Part shown: positions 52,602 through 60,407 of the stretch, one piece after another
Position numbering within the stretch: the stretch's first letter is position 1
Layout of the letters: each line of letters starts with the position of its first letter
Source of the DNA: Fabrea salina
Taxonomy: Eukaryota; Ciliophora; Heterotrichea; Heterotrichida; Fabreidae
Assembly: GCA_022984795.1 (NCBI GenBank)
Contig: JALIHJ010000010.1
Location: forward strand, 62,001-126,000
Length of the DNA: 64,000 nucleotides
Direction of reading: 5' to 3'
Made by a program: the position numbers and the translations under genes
Notes under the pieces: model-generated
What the model was told of the DNA's origin: nothing
What the model saw: the letters and a program-made list of their open reading frames with translations, nothing else
Database searches by the model: none

Positions 52602-53024
52602 ATGCAAAATCAATCGTGCAACATTTGTGGCAGAGAAATAAGGGATAATAACCTAGACCAAAACTGCTGTCCGTACTGCAACTCTCCTTTATTCGTTATA
52701 CTACCTTCACACTTAGCTATGCATTTGCCGCGAAACCCTCATTTCTTACTTCCGAGTGTACTTCCCGAGGACCCTAAAGAACTGGTCCAGTTCATCAAAA
52801 AGCAAAAACGCTGCAGAGCCAAAGCTCTCTTGCAAAGATGCACCAAAGTCAAGCTTGAAGACCTTTCGGACCAAACCAGCGAGTGTGCAATATGTCAGTA
52901 CGTTTTTCACAAACGCAGAGACATCAGAAATTTACCTTGTGGGCACCTGTACCACAGAAACTGCATCGAGAAATGGTTTCTCGAAAAAGACAGTTGTCCT
53001 TCATGCAGGTATATTATTAAATAA
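52602..53024 (+). CDS. RING-H2 finger protein, probable E3 ubiquitin ligase (140 aa)
   Basis: Start chosen at MQNQSCNICG (ATG 52602); the longer frame upstream lacks an ATG. The N-terminus has a small zinc-ribbon-like pair (CNIC...CCPYC). The C-terminal RING-H2 reads CAICQYVF...CGHLYHRNCIEKW...CPSC (residues about 93-133) with the Cys3-His2-Cys3 pattern and the Trp expected for E2 contact. No transmembrane segment. Substrate unknown. Confidence 0.88.
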   Translation: MQNQSCNICGREIRDNNLDQNCCPYCNSPLFVILPSHLAMHLPRNPHFLLPSVLPEDPKELVQFIKKQKRCRAKALLQRCTKVKLEDLSDQTSECAICQYVFHKRRDIRNLPCGHLYHRNCIEKWFLEKDSCPSCRYIIK

Positions 53025-53096
53025 ACCCTTTACGTACGTACTGACTCCTTTTTAAAAGATCTGGATACGAATTAGTTAGTTTAAGCCTAGTTACAA

Positions 53097-54125
53097 ATGG
53101 TTGTTCTGTGCAAAGAGGAAGATTTACAAAAAGTCCTTTCTAAGATCCCAGAGTGGAGCGATGAAAGCCAGATGAATTACTACACTCAGCCTTATCGAAG
53201 AAGAACTGCAGAGGAACAAAAACTCAGGTTCTGGGAAAACACAATCAACACTGTCCTGGAAGATGCCTTAATGGGACTAAGTGTAAAACCTGAGGACTTA
53301 CATAAGGCCTTAAAAGCCCCAGCCCTGAAAGGAGTTTTAGAAGAACTTACTACCAGAGGCAGCTTAGTAAAAGTTTCAGACATCAAGAAGAAAGCTCAGA
53401 GAAAGCGTCAGAAAAACCAAGGATGGAGTTCATGGGTAGGGGGCTTCTTCAAAAGCGTAATTCAGAAGCAACCTCTGGATTCTAGAATTATAAGCAAGCA
53501 CCTCATAGTTCAAACTACTCAGAAGCTACTGGAATGGACCAGAAAGCAAGGAAGAAATTTGTTTTTAGAAAGCGAAGTTTGGAATGAGTATTGCAAACTC
53601 AACTCACTGCAGAACGACTACAGTATTTTATTAGACTTTTTAAATGGCGAAGAAGTACTTGACGCATTCCAAATAAACTACCAAGGGCAACAAGTAAAAG
53701 TTTTTAAGTTTAAGCAGTTCCAGAGTGAACACTTAGAACTGACCCAACAAGAAATAAACGCTTGTGTGTGCATACAGTTAAAAGAAGAACTTGAAAGAGT
53801 TCTTTTGAATTTAGAAGAGGCGCTTGAAGTTACCAAGTCCAAAAAAATTCAACAGGGCACCTTAGAGGCCAAGTACTTACTTTGCAAAAAAAGCCTCCAA
53901 AGTACTAAGGTCAAAAAAGTTAGAAAGTTACTGGATGACTTAGAGGAGTGCTTAGTGACTGGTGAAAACGTTCAGAAGGTTGCAAGTGACACTTTTGAGG
54001 AAACAAAAAGATTGCTTGCAAAACAAACTAAGTATAGCAGTTTAGTTTTAGACAGAAAGGATCATATTTTTATGAAGAAGAAAATTGAAAACTTTGAAAA
54101 ATTCTACAGCAGCGGATTTAAATAA
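53097..54125 (+). CDS. CHMP7: CHMP7-like ESCRT protein (342 aa)
   Basis: N-terminal winged-helix (ESCRT-II-like) half: an IPEWSDESQMNYY opening, YRRRTAEEQKLRFWENTI, and GWSSWVGGFFKSVIQK near residue 115, matching the CHMP7 membrane-binding region (SWISWGVGVF). The C-terminal half is helical, Snf7-like (ELTQQEINACVCIQLKEELERVLLNLEEAL). CHMP7 recruits ESCRT-III to the nuclear envelope. The C-terminal acidic MIM part seems short. Similarity is spread over the whole length, so the call is good though not certain. Confidence 0.75.
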   Translation: MVVLCKEEDLQKVLSKIPEWSDESQMNYYTQPYRRRTAEEQKLRFWENTINTVLEDALMGLSVKPEDLHKALKAPALKGVLEELTTRGSLVKVSDIKKKAQRKRQKNQGWSSWVGGFFKSVIQKQPLDSRIISKHLIVQTTQKLLEWTRKQGRNLFLESEVWNEYCKLNSLQNDYSILLDFLNGEEVLDAFQINYQGQQVKVFKFKQFQSEHLELTQQEINACVCIQLKEELERVLLNLEEALEVTKSKKIQQGTLEAKYLLCKKSLQSTKVKKVRKLLDDLEECLVTGENVQKVASDTFEETKRLLAKQTKYSSLVLDRKDHIFMKKKIENFEKFYSSGFK

Positions 54126-54541
54126 GTGATTACTAAATTAATTAAATATGGACCGCAAACTATATTTAGTTTCGGGCGGGAGTTTTTTTTTAGATTATAA
54201 AACTTATTGGTTTGCTTGTTTTTTCACATCCAGCTCAGTTCTGTGGACTTCGCAGGACCCCGGCTAGATGAGAAGAAATTCGACGAATTTCTGATCAAAA
54301 AGGGCGTGGTGAAGCATGTCAGTCAACTGATGTGAACGAAGGCTTCCTAGGTGGCTGCAACATGGGGACTCAAAGAAGTGCTGATGTACCTGGATAATCG
54401 ATTTCATGGCGGCGCAGGTCCATAAAAACCGTCAGGCCTGGATGCTTATACTCATATGTATAGCGGTAATGCGACGCGAGGTGAAGGCTTGAGAGGTATT
54501 GGGGTATCCATGAGACGTTTAATTAAATTAAAATAAGCTAT
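54126..54541. other. Unexplained noncoding block, not AT-rich
   Basis: This follows the CHMP7 stop. From about 54225 to 54515 base composition is clearly more GC-rich than neighbouring spacers. Open stretches in three plus-strand frames are each under about 55 codons and interrupted. It contains a short hairpin (agaaattcgacgaatttct at 54274-54292). I compared it by eye with 5S, U1-U6, SRP and RNase P/MRP signatures and saw none. It could be a decayed gene, a foreign remnant or an unrecognised RNA. Confidence 0.4.
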
Positions 54542-54558
54542 TACTAAGAATTTTAAAA
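54542..54558 (+). repeat. Left 17-bp direct repeat (target-site duplication)
   Basis: TACTAAGAATTTTAAAA, repeated perfectly at 54862-54878. The pair flanks a T-poor block. Confidence 0.85.
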
Positions 54559-54861
54559 AAGAGCAACGAGGGAAAGAAGCGAAAAAAAAGCTCCAAGACA
54601 GCAAAAACAAAGCCCAAACAACCTTCGAAGAAACAAGACTGGACACAATAAAACAAAGAAGGAAGCTCTCACAAAAACAGAAAGAACCACAACTACCCAG
54701 AAGCACAAAAATGGACACCAGACAAACAACAAACACAAAAAAACCCAAACGACTGTGCCCGGAAGAAGAAGAAATGCAAGCGAAACAAAGGACCCGCGAA
54801 GCAAACCCCTCTCACTGTAACTCTAAAAAGGCCCAAGGGCTTGATAACGTAATAATAATAA
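54559..54861 (+). mobile_element. Short LINE-like (non-LTR) insertion, 5'-truncated
   Basis: A 303-bp block flanked by perfect 17-bp direct repeats and ending in (TAA)n just before the right repeat. This is the signature of target-primed reverse transcription, with variable-length duplications and a simple 3' tail. The plus strand is almost free of T. One plus frame reads a basic, Lys/Asn/Gln-rich peptide (for example ARKKKKCKRNKGPAKQ) to a stop just before the tail, with one internal TAA upstream, so it may be the end of an ORF2. No reverse transcriptase motif lies in so short a piece. A SINE or retrocopy is the alternative. Confidence 0.6.
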
Positions 54862-54878
54862 TACTAAGAATTTTAAAA
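54862..54878 (+). repeat. Right 17-bp direct repeat (target-site duplication)
   Basis: Perfect copy of 54542-54558, directly after the (TAA)n tail. Confidence 0.85.
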
Positions 54879-54966
54879 GTTTTTAGGGTTTTTAAGGGTT
54901 TTTATACAATTATGGTGGAAATTAACTAAACTTTCTTAATGCGTAATTAAAGAGAAATAAAATTAG

Positions 54967-56223
54967 TTACTTCAGAGGAGTTTCTAGTACAGATTTATCC
55001 TGTTGTGACCTTTTGAGTTCTTGCTTGCAGAAAACCATAGCTATTACTCCAGCAAAAATTCCTGCAGCACATATGTAACTTATGACTTCAGGGTTGTTGG
55101 ACATCACATACGACAGAAGGATTTCAATAATCCCCATCAGTTGTCCTCCTGAGTTCATTAACCCCACAGCTGTTGCTTCTGCTACGGGAAAAGCCAACTC
55201 GCAACCTAGTTCGAAAGACAAGGGCAGAATAGGGTTGAGTAAGAACCCTATCATTACACAGAAAATAGAAGAAACTCCTAGGGACTCTACTGGCAGCGTC
55301 AGCACAAACAGCACTATTGAGGTTGCACTTCCTACCAAAAGAATCATAATAAACAATCTGTACCTTTGAGTGCAACCTACGACAGAGCCAAATAAACTAG
55401 ACCCTGTAATTCCTGATATGATAATTAGCACACCAAACAAACTGCTTTCAGCTGTAGAGAATCCATAGGGCTTGCTCATCTGTTCTATCAAAGTAGTTGA
55501 AGAGTTAAGGGCGCCTTCGCCAAACGCAAAAGCTACCCAAAGCATCATAAAAGACTTGTTTTTGAGACAAGTTTTAAAAGACCCACTGAAACTCTGTCTT
55601 CGCATTGAAGCTGTTTGACTAGGAGCTACACTTGGCTTTTCCTCGAAAAACACTATAACGCACAAAGCCACACTGCAAATCATGATTGCCTGCACAAGTA
55701 ACAAAAGACCCATGTCACTTTTACTCGAGCCTTCTTGTACAAAAATAGTCGGCAACACAAACCCTAAAGCTATTCCTATAGGGTTCGAAATAGATCCCAT
55801 CGTCGTTGCAAAAGCTCTCTAATTTTCCATTACTTTTTCTGCTCTGAACCAATAAGCTGCTAGTTTCGCCGGTGCGCTCAGTAAAAAAGGCTGTCCTAAA
55901 GCAGCAACAGAGTTTCCTGCTAAAATGTACCAAATCTCAGAGTAACCCCCAATCCGCAGAAGACCCCCTGCAGCAGTAAGAACTACTCCAATAGTTACTC
56001 CTACTTTAAGTCCATATTCGTCTAGAATAAAATTCGAAGGAAACACAACTGGTAAGTAAAACAACATGTATACCAAAGCACAGGCTTCTACCCAAAACTC
56101 ATCTACATCATAGATTTTGTGGACTGTTGTAGCAATAGGTGCAGTAGTTATCCATACCATGGCATTAGTGCTTACTGCTAAGCAGAACATAACTAGGATT
56201 CCCCATCTTTTCCTCACTTCCAT
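54967..56223 (-). CDS. SLC49/FLVCR-like major facilitator transporter (413 aa, one intron)
   Basis: Two frames are joined by a 15-nt intron at 55819-55833. Exon 1 (130 codons) covers TM1-4; exon 2 (283 codons) continues AFATTMGSISNPIGIALGFV, the TM5 motif region that in FLVCR/DIRC2-type proteins reads ATAxGxxxNxLGxAxGF. About twelve TM segments in all. The family carries choline, heme or related cargo at plasma membrane, ER or lysosome; substrate here is unknown. The ATG lies 6 bp from the divergent EngB gene. Confidence 0.88.
55819..55833 (-). other. 15-nt intron
   Basis: Minus-strand GTAATGGAAAATTAG, phase 0, with an in-frame TAG if retained and an A at -6. Removal restores one continuous transporter frame. 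Confidence 0.92.
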
Positions 56224-56229
56224 TTTATA
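56224..56229. promoter_or_regulatory. 6-bp divergent start spacer
   Basis: Only tttata lies between the transporter ATG (56223, minus) and the EngB ATG (56230, plus). Confidence 0.6.
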
Positions 56230-57021
56230 ATGGGACTCAGAAAACTGAACTTGCAGCCCTTCCTAAACATTTCAAGTGAGGCCACTGTAAACGCAGACCC
56301 TCTAAACCTAGAAGTCTACCCATTCAATCAAGTGCAATACGTAAGATTATAGCAGTACTCCATTGGCAAACTCTTCGAAAAAAGTCCTACAGCATGCGAC
56401 TTCCTCACTCACGAAAACATCAAAGAAAAACTTAAAGCAGAGTTCTTTTTGCAAAGCCACTTAAAACAAGTAGCTGTGGTAGGCAGAAGCAACGTAGGCA
56501 AGTCAAGCTTCATCAATGCTTTTACAAACCAAAAAATAGCAGTCACCAGCAAAACCCCTGGTAGGACTCAGTCCTTAGTTTGCTACGACTTAGGCTTTAA
56601 ACAACCTTTTTACGTAAACATAGTTGACTTTCCTGGTTACGGTTTTGCCAAAGCTCCTGGAAAAGAAGTTGAGAAGTGGAAGAAACTCACTACGGCTTAC
56701 TTCGACCACTCTAGCACTCTAGACACCACAGTCGTGTTAGTTGACTCTAGAAGAGGCTTGGGGGACTTAGACAAAATGCTTTTCGAGATGCTTGAAGACA
56801 TGCAAAAGAAGTACGTAATGGTGCTTACTAAAGCAGACAGAATAAACTCTACACAACTCAAAGAAACAATCCTCAGCTGTGGAAAAGAACTCAAAGACTT
56901 CAAGTTCTTGCTGCCGTTTGTGTTTGCAACCAGTGCAAAGTAAGGTACATATAGAACTCGCTTTGGGATTATAGAGTTCCAAGCTTTTTTGGCTTTTTCT
57001 CTATTCGCCACTCTTAGCTAA
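56230..57021 (+). CDS. GTPBP8: EngB/YihA-type GTPase, GTPBP8-like (253 aa, two introns)
   Basis: Organellar ribosome-assembly GTPase. Exon 1 (37 codons) begins MGLRKLNLQPF; exon 2 carries G1 GRSNVGKSSFI, the switch I region KTPGRTQSL, G3 DFPGYGFAKAP and G4 LTKAD; exon 3 completes G5 (TSAK, split by intron 2) and the final helix GIIEFQAFLAFSL. Introns are at 56341-56355 and 56940-56954. Without them the frame opens only within exon 2 and ends at TSAK. A mitochondrial location is likely. It ends 5 bp before the next gene on the same strand. Confidence 0.93.
56341..56355 (+). other. 15-nt intron
   Basis: GTAAGATTATAGCAG, phase 0. It is the only one of the ten without an A at -6 (A at -7 and -5 instead). 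An alternative 12-nt splice ending at the earlier TAG would also keep the frame, adding one Gln. Confidence 0.82.
56940..56954 (+). other. 15-nt intron
   Basis: GTAAGGTACATATAG, phase 2, with an in-frame TAA if retained and an A at -6. Removal continues the EngB frame through its C-terminal helix. Confidence 0.9.
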
Positions 57022-57026
57022 CCTTA

Positions 57027-57620
57027 ATGGTAAAAAATATGCTTAGCAAAAGCTTCCGTTCGGCTATGAGGACTCCTCTCCTCAGGTACAAGTACAAAGA
57101 CAGACCTGAGCTTGATGCAGACTTTGTAAGGTACCCTTACGGAAACCCTCCCAACCACATTCAAGGTTTTTGGAAGATCGACCACGGCTATGATTTTGGC
57201 TCAGAGCAACTGGATTACGAAGACCACTCAATGCACATGCTCCATCAACGCTATTCCCACAATAGATCTTTTGGTATAGTGTTTGCAGCAGTTGCAGGTT
57301 TATCCCTTATGTACTACGTTTGGCTTGAAGTTCCTAACACTGGAGTGGTATTTGGACACTACAATTTGGACATTGAAATGAATGCTATTAAAAGCGCTAA
57401 TGACAATGAATTTTATCACGACTGGGAAAAAATAAGAGAAGAGTATAGAGAAGCCCAAGCTAAACTTGAGGAGGAAGATGAAGAAGACGAAGATGAAGAC
57501 GAAGATGATGAATCTGAGGAGTCTGAAGATTCAGAAGACTCAGAAGAATCAGAAGAATCAGAAGACTCAGAAGACTCAGAAGAATCAGAAGAATCAGAAG
57601 AGGCTGATGAAGAGGACTAA
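57027..57620 (+). CDS. Mitochondrial-type single-TM protein with acidic tail (197 aa)
   Basis: The N-terminus (MVKNMLSKSFRSAMRTPLLR) is basic and amphipathic, as in mitochondrial presequences. Then a soluble part (YPYGNPPNHIQGFWKIDHGY), one membrane segment (SFGIVFAAVAGLSLMYYVWL, residues about 82-101) and a domain containing FYHDWEKIREEYREAQAKLE. The last about 50 residues are almost only Glu, Asp and Ser. The layout resembles accessory subunits of respiratory complexes, but I recognise no specific one. It begins 5 bp after the EngB stop. Confidence 0.75.
   Translation: MVKNMLSKSFRSAMRTPLLRYKYKDRPELDADFVRYPYGNPPNHIQGFWKIDHGYDFGSEQLDYEDHSMHMLHQRYSHNRSFGIVFAAVAGLSLMYYVWLEVPNTGVVFGHYNLDIEMNAIKSANDNEFYHDWEKIREEYREAQAKLEEEDEEDEDEDEDDESEESEDSEDSEESEESEDSEDSEESEESEEADEED
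57469..57614 (+). repeat. Acidic-tail coding microsatellite
   Basis: Interleaved gaagac, gaatca and gactca hexamers encode (E/D)n and (SE)n/(SED)n runs. All steps are multiples of three. Length polymorphism would change the acidic tail only. Confidence 0.9.
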
Positions 57621-57644
57621 CTTTAATCCAGTCCTTTATTTATA

Positions 57645-59096
57645 TTATGCAAAGGTTTTGTTTGTGCGTTTTTTGACTCGGGTATTTTTCAAGAACCGTT
57701 CTTGAGAAGACGACCTAGCTTTTTTGAAACTTTTGGGTAGAATTGGTTCTGGAGTGGAGGGTTTGGGTTTTTTAGTGCGAACTGAGTTTCCACTGGAAAT
57801 GGTGTTTTCTATGATGATGGTGTTAGCAGAACTGAAGAACCACTTGTAGACTAGAAAACTTGCCAGCAACACATTAGCTCCAATGAGCAAAGAGGTTTTG
57901 AATTCGAGTTTGTCAATGAGTTCTGACTTTTGGAACTGCTCGCTTAAAAGTCCGTCTAGCGACTGCTTAAGAACAGTAATTTGGTTCCTGAGGTGCATAA
58001 CTTCGAATTCCTTGTTGTAAAGTTCGTTGTTAAGGTTATTTACAATTTTCCTGTGGGACTTTTTCATAGTTTCAATTTTCTTTTCTAGTTCGTTGGTTCT
58101 AGAGTTGCCAGTTTCTGCGTAGTCGGAAAAAAGACTTTGGAGTTTTTCAATGTACTCTATTTTCACCTCAGTTTGGGCCATGTGTTCAATCATAGCTCGA
58201 AAAACAATGGACTTGTTGTTTTTTTCGATGTCTTCAATCTTTTCTGTGATTTGGGGTACGTAGAAGTCCAGAACTGCGTCTTGGGGTAAACTTTGTTCAG
58301 TGAGGTTCATGTAGTTGCTTGGAAAGCAGAACTTGGTGTCTTCCCAGGGGTAGTAGCACATGTCCATCTCTAGTTTTTCTGAGTTTTTGTTTCCAAGGTA
58401 CTTTTCTTTGAGTTCTTTCATCTTTTTGACTAAGTTCTGAGATGGGTCTTCTTGTTCAGGAAAGCTGTAGTCTTCACTCATTTGTTCTTTTTGTTTCTTG
58501 ACTTCTTCTCGTTTTGCTTGGTAGTCCTCGTTAAACGCTTCAAGCATGTTGTTTCCGTGCACTGAGAGTTTAGTCAGCGTGCAGTAGTACTCTTCTCCGT
58601 AGTGAGTTTCTAGTTCTAGTCTCAAAAACCTCACCCAAACAGACCCTATGTAGAGCTTTTGGGCTTTATCTGAATTCTTGAGAGTAAAGTTCCCAAGGGG
58701 CTGCCAGCTCTGGGGCGGGTAACTAGTAGCTCCCCAGAGACGAATGTCTTTGAACCAGGAAGAGTAGATTTCTCCTTGCTTTATAACTAGCGTGTCCATC
58801 AGTATGTCTTCGTTGAGTCCTATTTCTATCCACTTGTCAGCTGAATGGCAAGGCACCACCATGTATTTGTCCCGACTCGGGTGGAGTATGCCTTTGGACC
58901 CTTTGATTTGGGAGCTAGAGTCTAGTATCTTTCCACCAGAGTCAATTGAGGCGTAGTCGTAACGTGGGGGTTCTTTACTAGCTGGGGAGTTATTCGAGGG
59001 TTTTAGATAAAAGGGAAGAGGAAGTAGAAACCTCAGCACGATCAAAAGACACAACGGAACTATAAGTGTGGGCAGGAATGTTTCTTTTTTGTACAT
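57645..59096 (-). CDS. SUN-domain protein of SUCO/Slp1 type (483 aa)
   Basis: N-terminal hydrophobic anchor (residues about 9-30). SUN-like domain about 47-185: YDYASIDSGGKILDSSSQIK, YMVVPCHSADKWIEIGLNED, LVIKQGEIYSSWFKDIRLWG, YIGSVWVRFLRLEL, THYGEEYYCTLTKLSVHGNN, which follows SUCO/Slp1/osteopotentia. Then a linker, a coiled coil (about 310-390) and a second TM segment (LLIGANVLLASFLVYKWFF), ending in a basic tail. Slp1-type proteins act in the ER in membrane-protein quality control, unlike nuclear-envelope SUN proteins. Stop is 24 bp from the convergent gene. Confidence 0.88.
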   Translation of the reverse strand: MYKKETFLPTLIVPLCLLIVLRFLLPLPFYLKPSNNSPASKEPPRYDYASIDSGGKILDSSSQIKGSKGILHPSRDKYMVVPCHSADKWIEIGLNEDILMDTLVIKQGEIYSSWFKDIRLWGATSYPPQSWQPLGNFTLKNSDKAQKLYIGSVWVRFLRLELETHYGEEYYCTLTKLSVHGNNMLEAFNEDYQAKREEVKKQKEQMSEDYSFPEQEDPSQNLVKKMKELKEKYLGNKNSEKLEMDMCYYPWEDTKFCFPSNYMNLTEQSLPQDAVLDFYVPQITEKIEDIEKNNKSIVFRAMIEHMAQTEVKIEYIEKLQSLFSDYAETGNSRTNELEKKIETMKKSHRKIVNNLNNELYNKEFEVMHLRNQITVLKQSLDGLLSEQFQKSELIDKLEFKTSLLIGANVLLASFLVYKWFFSSANTIIIENTISSGNSVRTKKPKPSTPEPILPKSFKKARSSSQERFLKNTRVKKRTNKTFA

Positions 59097-59318
59097 TATA
59101 AGTGACTTCAGATTTTAACTCATTTTTCTGAGTCATTATATTCAAGGCTATTTGTAATGGCCTTAAGTATTAGAACTCAATTTGTTGTTAAACTAATTTT
59201 TCAGTTGGCGAACGTTTTCCAATGTTGTGATTAAGTAGTCAATACAAAAGCTCTTAGGTTTTAGTACTGAAAATTCGTTTAAAGCAATTAACTTAAACGT
59301 TTGAATCTCGCCATAATA
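59097..59318. other. 222-bp spacer upstream of a surface-protein gene
   Basis: Noncoding, AT-rich, between divergent SUCO-like and cysteine-rich genes. It contains a 7-bp inverted repeat, CGTTTAA...TTAAACG, at 59276-59299. No RNA gene is recognised. It is unusually long for this window. Confidence 0.45.
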
Positions 59319-60401
59319 ATGGGTGAAAAAATTCTTAGTGGATTGCTGCTAGTTTTGGGCTTTTTTGGAGCTTATGGAGTTGGGATGAAGTGCCCAAGCT
59401 ATAAAGTTGGAAACATCACCGGCACCACTACTTGTGTGACCTACAATAACTCTACCGATGAGTATACTGTGGATCCTTCAAAGTGCAGCCTTGGATCCAA
59501 TTGCATCTCCTACAATATCAAACCTAAGGAAGATGTTAATTGCACCGTAGCTGGGCCGGACCAGTTCATCAGCTATCAAAAATTCCCAGGCGAAAAGTGC
59601 CGGGTCGATAAAGATTGCGGTGAGTATACCACCGGAGTTTGCAAAAACAATAAGTGCGGAGGAATGGCTGAAGGAGTGGCTTTTAATGCAACTTACAGGC
59701 CTGCAGATTACTACTGTAATCCTGGACTCTACTACAATGGTACAGCATGTGTCAAGCAATTAAGCACAGGAGCTAAATGCAATGACACCTTGAAATGCCA
59801 AAATGACACTGTTTGCGAAAATAACACCCAAGGAGAAATGGTATGCCAAAAGATTTACTCAGTCAAAAATGGAGACAATATCTATGATTGTTCTTCTAGT
59901 GGGGTTTCTAACTTATGCGAAGAGGGATACTGCACAAAAAGTGGGAAAACTCCAACTTGTGCAAAGGCAGACTCTCATACAGACTACACAAAGGAATGCT
60001 CTGGTGACACCGACTGCTCGAACACCCAAACTTCTAGTAACTCAAAATGCGTTTGCGGACTTAGTGGAACTAGTTACTGCACTTTATATCACGGAGATGG
60101 CCCCAGAATGAAGGCCTTTGAACTTCTGAAAGAGTGGTACTATGACCACTCCCAAAACTGCAACACTGGAAGAAGAAACAAAGACGACTGCAAAGCTGAC
60201 TTCTGGGGAGACGACTACCTTGAGTACAACTACTATGCTACATACGCAGGCAACTTCCCACTTGTTTACAACGCAGATGACTCGGTAGTAGAGGTGTTTA
60301 GAAAAGACTACTATGATGCTAGGAACGACTACGAAGATGTAGATGAGAACAACTCAGCTTCAAGCATCTATTTATCTCTTTTAGGCTTTATCTTATCTTA
60401 A
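59319..60401 (+). CDS. Cysteine-rich, probably GPI-anchored surface protein, single unit (360 aa)
   Basis: Start at MGEKILSGLLLVLGFF (ATG 59319), a clear signal peptide. One family unit follows: KFPGEKCRVDKDCGEYTTG, YYCNPGLYYNGTACVKQL, CQNDTVC, CGLSGTSYC and CNTGRRNKDDC. It ends NNSASSIYLSLLGFILS, a GPI-type tail. The last about 240 coding bases are nearly the same DNA as unit 4 at 32300-32530, while the N-terminal two-thirds differ at many silent positions. This patchiness suggests partial gene conversion. Surface location is inferred from both termini. The convergent phosphoesterase ends 6 bp away. Confidence 0.87.
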   Translation: MGEKILSGLLLVLGFFGAYGVGMKCPSYKVGNITGTTTCVTYNNSTDEYTVDPSKCSLGSNCISYNIKPKEDVNCTVAGPDQFISYQKFPGEKCRVDKDCGEYTTGVCKNNKCGGMAEGVAFNATYRPADYYCNPGLYYNGTACVKQLSTGAKCNDTLKCQNDTVCENNTQGEMVCQKIYSVKNGDNIYDCSSSGVSNLCEEGYCTKSGKTPTCAKADSHTDYTKECSGDTDCSNTQTSSNSKCVCGLSGTSYCTLYHGDGPRMKAFELLKEWYYDHSQNCNTGRRNKDDCKADFWGDDYLEYNYYATYAGNFPLVYNADDSVVEVFRKDYYDARNDYEDVDENNSASSIYLSLLGFILS

Positions 60402-60407
60402 GAGTCT

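Noticed and set aside
54126-54541. 5S rRNA, U6, SRP, RNase P/MRP or tRNA gene.
   Set aside because: None of the conserved boxes I could recall were found on either strand; no cloverleaf or internal promoter boxes were seen.
54967-56223. Two separate membrane-protein genes.
   Set aside because: A 15-nt intron joins them at the TM4-TM5 region into one normal-length transporter.
59276-59299. Inverted repeat CGTTTAA...TTAAACG upstream of the surface-protein gene as an operator.
   Set aside because: Seven-base AT-rich palindromes are expected by chance in these spacers, and no second copy was seen upstream of the other family genes.
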